A stretch of DNA of 64,000 nt, from positions 82,186 to 146,185 of the forward strand of contig DATGLM010000075.1 of assembly GCA_035294125.1 (NCBI GenBank). The letters are read 5' to 3'. Shown piece by piece: positions 59,916 through 64,000 of this stretch (its first letter is position 1; the number at the start of each line of letters is the position of its first letter). The notes beneath the pieces were generated by a model. It saw only the letters and a list, made by a program, of their open reading frames with translations. It had not been told where the DNA came from and did not search any database. Made by a program: the position numbers and the translations under genes. Source of the DNA: CADDYT01 sp035294125. Its GTDB lineage: Bacteria; Chloroflexota; Ktedonobacteria; Ktedonobacterales; Ktedonobacteraceae.

Positions 59916-60290
59916 TCGTTTGGGTTCTTCTGCTCGGGTGGTCTAAAAACAGGTCTATGAGAAGCCTGTAGAAAATTTCTCTTTCCTTACTGGTCATTGC
60001 TCGTCACTCCTGCTCTAATGAAAGACAGCCAACTTACTGGTCATCATTGTAGCAAAAGTGCATATAAAATTCAAATTTAGTGTATATATTCTGTATATGA
60101 TGAATGTATACACATGTCGCTCTTGTTAAGCGCTATGAGCGATACTGTACATACAACGCATGTACTTTATCTAGCTCCTCTCCGCATTAGCATTTTCCTG
60201 CGCACCTCCTCAAAAATGAATAGACCCTGCTCTTTCGGGAGCCAATCCTCCAAGGTCCCTGTCTGAATTCTCTTTCATTCGCTCTCTGTC
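57839..60290. mobile_element. Serine-recombinase element inserted in the 3' end of dtd (right end not defined)
   Basis: The left junction is taken as about 57838/57839, where dtd similarity stops and the recombinase gene's native coding begins. The right end could not be found: no dtd 3' remnant or matching repeat was seen before 60290 or later, so the element may extend past the baseplate-J-like gene and the IS to beyond the window. Confidence 0.45.
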
Positions 60291-60291
60291 C
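59916..60291. other. AT-rich control region between recombinase and membrane-protein genes
   Basis: No gene is evident. TTACTGGTCAT occurs twice (about 59985 and 60034). A dyad, GTGTATATATT with GTATACAC ends, spans 60080-60113 and could be an operator. The recombinase promoter, reading leftward, must lie here. Confidence 0.45.
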
Positions 60292-61692
60292 TTACAAGAT
60301 CTCGATAAAGACCAGGTGGATCTGCTGTATGTCCGTTGGGATGATCGTCCCGTTCTTAATAGAGAGCGACACAGTTTGCACCCCTGGCGTGTGCAGCAAC
60401 AGAGCAGTCGCCTCGCTTTTGCTCTTGCCTCTGATGGTCAGCTTGAGCTGTTGCTGTTGCGCTTGACTAAACCGGTACACCCAGGTACTGATGGTTTTCA
60501 CCTGGAGGTTTGCGGTTCCCTGGCGGGTGTTGATCGCAGCCTGAGTGATGCTCGTCTGGAGGTCACCTACCAGACTGTAGCTCTTCCCTAACCGTTTGGC
60601 TGCTTGTTGAGAGACCACTTGCATCAGCAGAGCATGCAGGGCGCTGGTCGTGTAGACTTCGCCTGTACAGGTCTCGCTGACCATGACACTGACTTGGGTT
60701 GCCTCATTTCCTGCTTGATGATCGGGGGCCACGCGAGAGCTACAGGGAACGGGAGTCACTAAGGTTTCATTGGGCTGGACTTGCTGGCTCAAGGCGGCTT
60801 GCACACGCTGATCTAAACTCGTCTTGAGAGTCAATACTACGCTATCTATATCCTGCTGGGTGACCATTTGGTACGAGCGGGCGTTCTGACCCCCGCGAAA
60901 CGGGCCATTGCTCACAAACACATCGTCACGGCAGCACTTCCCGTAGATCTCTCCTGCGGCAATGTTCCCTTGCGGTCCGGCATTCACTGCCTGGGCAGCT
61001 ACAGTGACCTGTCCATTGGTTGCCAGCGTTCCGGCGGGGATCACCGCATCTTGAAGAGTTACCACCTCTACCCCATCTGCTCCTGTCAGCAGTTCCCCTG
61101 CTGGGATCGTCTGAGGGGCGGGTAAGGCGTTGTAGAAGGTGATGAATCCTTGTGCTGCTCGTGCCTGCTGGTGGCCTGTTCCCGTTGCTGGTACCGTTTT
61201 CGCCTGGCTGAGTGTGATCGTCTCAAGTAGTCTGCCGGGTATTTGCTGCTGTGCGGCGTTCACGTTGCTTGCAACGATGCTCACTGCCCTGGTCGTAGTG
61301 ATCTGCATTGAGGTTGGGATAATCGTCACGGTTGCCGATGGAGCGAAAGTGATAAGGAGAGTCACGCCACCCAATGCGACTACAAGGAGGAGACAGAGCG
61401 CGCCGATGAAAAACGAGATCATGCGTCGGCGCGGCTTGAGCGGAAGTGATACAGGTAACTCAGCCGTCTCTTGCTCTGTGGGCGCTGCTGGGGTCTCCTG
61501 TTCATCAGAAGTATCGGCGAGCGTACTCTCGACCGTGGGAGGCTCTGGCTCCTCCATCTGGCGACGCACAATGAACACATCAATCACTTCGGTTCCCTGC
61601 TGCTGCTCGTCAATTGATGGTAACGCCGTATCGGTTTGTGCATCCAGGTGCTCAAGGAACTCTTTGATCTGCTGCTGTACCTGCTCGTCCAT
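60292..61692 (-). CDS. Baseplate-J-like membrane-anchored protein
   Basis: 466 residues. An acidic, disordered N-terminal half-segment (1-95) precedes one membrane helix (RRRMISFFIGALCLLLVVALGGVTLLI). The outer domain shows repeating beta modules: ATVTIIPTSMQI, AQGFITFYNALPAPQTIPAGELLTGADGVEVVT and GQVTVAAQAVNAGPQGNIAAGEI, the last being the hallmark of Chloroflexota proteins labelled baseplate J/gp47. No phage genes are near, so it is not evidence for a prophage. The ATG at 61692 follows GGAGG. It is probably a surface protein; its role is unknown. Confidence 0.75.
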   Translation of the reverse strand: MDEQVQQQIKEFLEHLDAQTDTALPSIDEQQQGTEVIDVFIVRRQMEEPEPPTVESTLADTSDEQETPAAPTEQETAELPVSLPLKPRRRMISFFIGALCLLLVVALGGVTLLITFAPSATVTIIPTSMQITTTRAVSIVASNVNAAQQQIPGRLLETITLSQAKTVPATGTGHQQARAAQGFITFYNALPAPQTIPAGELLTGADGVEVVTLQDAVIPAGTLATNGQVTVAAQAVNAGPQGNIAAGEIYGKCCRDDVFVSNGPFRGGQNARSYQMVTQQDIDSVVLTLKTSLDQRVQAALSQQVQPNETLVTPVPCSSRVAPDHQAGNEATQVSVMVSETCTGEVYTTSALHALLMQVVSQQAAKRLGKSYSLVGDLQTSITQAAINTRQGTANLQVKTISTWVYRFSQAQQQQLKLTIRGKSKSEATALLLHTPGVQTVSLSIKNGTIIPTDIQQIHLVFIEIL

Positions 61693-61756
61693 TGCTGCTT
61701 CCTCCATGCATCGAGTGGGATGTTCGCTTCCCCTGGCGTTTTCCATCCTGGCACTA

Positions 61757-64000
61757 CCCACGCGATGCGCAACGAGGTGTGACTTGTAGCAAGCAAGAAT
61801 AAAAATGTGCCTCCTTGAGAGGGAAAAACCACTCTATTCCCTCAAGGAGGTACATATGACCAGTATCGCCGATGGATCGGTAATCATCCAGACCTCTTCG
61901 GAGTCTGTTCCCTCGCCCCCTTCCTGGTTCGGAGAAGTCGTGCTGATAGCGGCGCATCTTCGCAAGCACAACGTTCTGACCAACATCGCTGAGCACGTGC
62001 GTTTTACACGGCGGCGCTTCGGACGCTATGAGGTGATCGATTTTCTCGCCGTCCTCTTCGGCTACGCCGTGAGTGGGGAACGCACCCTGGAGACCTTCTA
62101 CGAGCGGCTCCAGCCTTTTGCCGGTCCGTTCATGGCCTTGTTTGAGCGTGACCAGTTGCCCGCCCGTTCAACGCTCTCGCGCTTTTTGGCGGCGTTGACA
62201 CCGGAACCCGTCGAAGCTCTGCGTACCCTCTTTCTCGACGATCTCGAGAGCCGCCCCCTCTCGACCGACTCCAACGAGAAGCAAACTGGGGGCCTGGTGG
62301 ATCGAGCGGGCAACACCTGGGTCGTCTTTGATCTCGATGGCACGCGCGAGGCGGCTCGACAGCGCGCCTTGCCCCAGACAGAAGACCTGCCTGCGCCTTT
62401 TCGCCGGTTAGATGAAGTCTGTGCCCCTGGCTACACCGGACGCAAGCGAGGCCAAGTGGTGCGGACGCGCACCGTCATCAGCCAGGCCCACAGCTTCCAG
62501 TGGCTCGGCTCGTTTGGCAATCGCGGCAACGGGCGCTACCGAACAGAACTGCGACAGGGCCTCTCGGCCATCAATCGGTATCTCACGGCGCACCAGCTCC
62601 CACAGGAGCGCGCCCTGCTCCGGCTCGACGGCCAATATGGTACAGGGGCGATCCTCTCTGACCTGGCCGGATTCGCCTTTGTGACGCGCGGCAAAGACTA
62701 TACGGTACTCGATCATCCACTCGTTCAGGCGCGTTTGCACCTGCCCCCAGATCAGGTCCAGCAGCGCCCAGAAAGTCAGGTCGTGCGCAGCCTCTACGAC
62801 TGCCCTGCAGTGCCGCTAGGGTCCGAGGGCGTGTCCTGTCGCGTGGTGGTGGCCACCCATCCAGAAAGCTCGAAGAAGAGCCCTGTTGGCGTCACGCGGG
62901 AGGGTGTCGTCTATGAACTCTTCTTCACGAATCTGCCGCAGCAGGGATTCACCGCCTGCGATGTTGTCGAGGGGTATCTGCATCGCGGGGCCTTTGAGCC
63001 TCAGCTTTCAGACGAGGATGCCGAACAAGACCCGGACCGCTGGTGCTCTCACGCGGCCTGGGGGCAGGAGTGCTGGCAGGTGGTATCACAATGGGTCTGG
63101 AACCTGCGCCTGGAGTTGGGGCATCAGCTGCATCCTGACCCGCTGCGCACCACCGAATTTGCGCCAGCGCTCCCCCCTCCTGCACCGCACGCGGCACCCG
63201 CCTCGGGCTATGCTCCTCCTCAGGTGGGCATGCCCTGGAAAGCCGACCGCTTCTCGGGGCAAGACTTTGCTCTCCAGCCCGATGGAACGCTGCGTTGCCC
63301 GGCTTCGCAGAAGCTGCTCCCGCATGAGCAACGCCGAGAAGCCGATGGCAGCCTGCGTGTGGTGTATGGGGCCAGCATTCGCAGTTGTCGTCCCTGTCCG
63401 CTGCGCGAGCAGTGCCAGTGGAATGGTGCCGCTACCGCAAAGCCCCGGCAGGTGAGCGTGCTGTTGCGTCCGCTCCAGGTAGGTGCTGCCCCGCTCCTCT
63501 GGCGCGATTGGAGCCGGAGAACACATCGGCGTGCCTGCATGCAGCTCGTGCGCCACCAGCGCCTGGAGATGAGCCTGTCGCCACCGGCCGCCGCTTCGCC
63601 ACCCAGCGCGGACGTGATCCTGTCGCGCGCACAACGCGCGCGCTATCGTCTCTGCTGGCAAGAGCGGCTGGCTCGCAATGCTCGCGTTTCCACCGCTGGG
63701 CCAGTCACGATCAGGTTGTTCGGCATCCCAGCAGTCTTTGCCGCCTCGCTCGGGGTGGCAACGGCCTAACTCTGTCCTGACAGCCGATGGCGTCCTTCTT
63801 CTCGGACAAGCTGGCTTCTCCGAGGGGAGCCTCATGCCCTCTTTTCTCGTCTGGGTCTCACTCCTTCCTCTCTGCTGCCTGTTTCGCTCTCCCTCTCGCC
63901 CGTTTGGCCGGATCTTCCGGACTCGCCGTCCGGTTCCGCATGACTTTCGCCTCTCCCTCACCGTTTAGCTCTTCAACAAGCTCGTTGCGCATCGCGTGGG
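61757..64000. mobile_element. IS4-type insertion sequence with 20-bp terminal inverted repeats
   Basis: The left end CCCACGCGATGCGCAACGAG (61757-61776) is the perfect reverse complement of 63981-64000, the last 20 bp of the window. The element is therefore at least 2244 bp and contains one transposase gene. Whether more repeat bases or a target-site duplication lie beyond 64000 cannot be seen. Its left end falls about 65 bp upstream of the baseplate-J-like start. Confidence 0.88.
61856..63769 (+). CDS. IS4-superfamily transposase
   Basis: 637 residues, an RNase-H-fold DDE transposase. The first acidic residue is in TWVVFDLDGTREAARQ near 152, the second in ALLRLDGQYGTGAIL near 257 and the Glu in EGYLHRGAFE near 378, which fits the Y-(2)-R-(3)-E signature of IS4 elements (the following Lys is not obvious). 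The N-terminal domain (35-115) contains RFGRYEVIDFLAVLFGYAVSGERTL. The C-terminal third has a CxxC-rich RSCRPCPLREQC motif (about 540). AAGGAGG precedes the ATG at 61856. It appears intact. Confidence 0.88.
   Translation: MTSIADGSVIIQTSSESVPSPPSWFGEVVLIAAHLRKHNVLTNIAEHVRFTRRRFGRYEVIDFLAVLFGYAVSGERTLETFYERLQPFAGPFMALFERDQLPARSTLSRFLAALTPEPVEALRTLFLDDLESRPLSTDSNEKQTGGLVDRAGNTWVVFDLDGTREAARQRALPQTEDLPAPFRRLDEVCAPGYTGRKRGQVVRTRTVISQAHSFQWLGSFGNRGNGRYRTELRQGLSAINRYLTAHQLPQERALLRLDGQYGTGAILSDLAGFAFVTRGKDYTVLDHPLVQARLHLPPDQVQQRPESQVVRSLYDCPAVPLGSEGVSCRVVVATHPESSKKSPVGVTREGVVYELFFTNLPQQGFTACDVVEGYLHRGAFEPQLSDEDAEQDPDRWCSHAAWGQECWQVVSQWVWNLRLELGHQLHPDPLRTTEFAPALPPPAPHAAPASGYAPPQVGMPWKADRFSGQDFALQPDGTLRCPASQKLLPHEQRREADGSLRVVYGASIRSCRPCPLREQCQWNGAATAKPRQVSVLLRPLQVGAAPLLWRDWSRRTHRRACMQLVRHQRLEMSLSPPAAASPPSADVILSRAQRARYRLCWQERLARNARVSTAGPVTIRLFGIPAVFAASLGVATA

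Noticed and set aside
60292..61692. Prophage suggested by the baseplate-J-like protein
   Set aside because: No capsid, tail, terminase or lysis genes nearby; the protein has a membrane helix and belongs to a cellular Chloroflexota type.
63086..63961. 291-codon minus-strand ORF inside the IS
   Set aside because: Antisense to the transposase C-terminus, with no motif and poor composition.

Overview
The window looks like chromosomal DNA from a Chloroflexota bacterium, most likely of the Ktedonobacteria type. This is inferred from gene content: a single-membrane style lipoprotein and lipoglycan gene set, a membrane-anchored baseplate-J-like protein of a kind common in Chloroflexota, a large serine recombinase with a C-terminal SANT-like tail, and an IS4-type insertion sequence. 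No rRNA or CRISPR array was seen. The taxonomic call rests on memory of family distributions, not on a search.

The left end (1-5.5 kb) is a probable replication-origin neighbourhood. It holds the 5' part of dnaG, a roughly 0.9 kb non-coding cluster with 11 exact DnaA boxes plus about ten near matches, a glycogen-debranching enzyme gene, a perfect parS site at 4702-4717 and an HD-GYP protein. From 5.9 to 11.2 kb lies a nuclease pair resembling SbcD/SbcC, but the ATPase has two membrane helices where the zinc hook should be, as in the YhaO/YhaN pair of Bacillus. An overlapping three-gene operon follows on the minus strand: Ser/Thr kinase, miaA, dual-specificity phosphatase. After it come a lysozyme-like secreted protein, an amino-acid permease and an acetamidase/formamidase.

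The most striking locus is at 19.34-19.98 kb. A tRNA-Lys(CUU) gene is interrupted in its anticodon arm by an ORF-less group II intron of about 566 nt. The intron has a textbook 34-nt domain V, a GUGCG 5' end, and EBS1 and EBS2 sequences that pair with the tRNA exon, EBS1 covering the anticodon itself. From 20.2 to 25.6 kb is a cluster that looks like phosphatidylinositol-mannoside synthesis: ArsR regulator, two PatA/LpxL-like acyltransferases, PHP phosphoesterase, GT4 mannosyltransferase and CDP-alcohol phosphatidyltransferase. A NYN-domain protein with a very long disordered N-terminus follows.

The middle of the window (28.6-45 kb) holds a BMP-type nucleoside ABC transporter operon, an MshC/CysRS-like ligase with tatD, a GarR-type dehydrogenase, an orphan HemA-like Rossmann domain beside ispH, MFS and EamA exporters, a LysM-CHAP hydrolase and lgt. 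Two copies of a roughly 100 bp imperfect inverted repeat occur here; one supplies the last codons of the dehydrogenase gene. The right part (46-57 kb) holds lon-hsp20, several small zinc-ribbon or coiled-coil proteins, a glyoxalase-II-like hydrolase, ugd, acpS and a patatin.

The last 6 kb is accessory DNA. A large serine recombinase element has cut off the 3' end of dtd, removing its second active-site motif. Next to it are a baseplate-J-like membrane protein and an IS4-type element with 20-bp perfect terminal inverted repeats that ends at the window edge.
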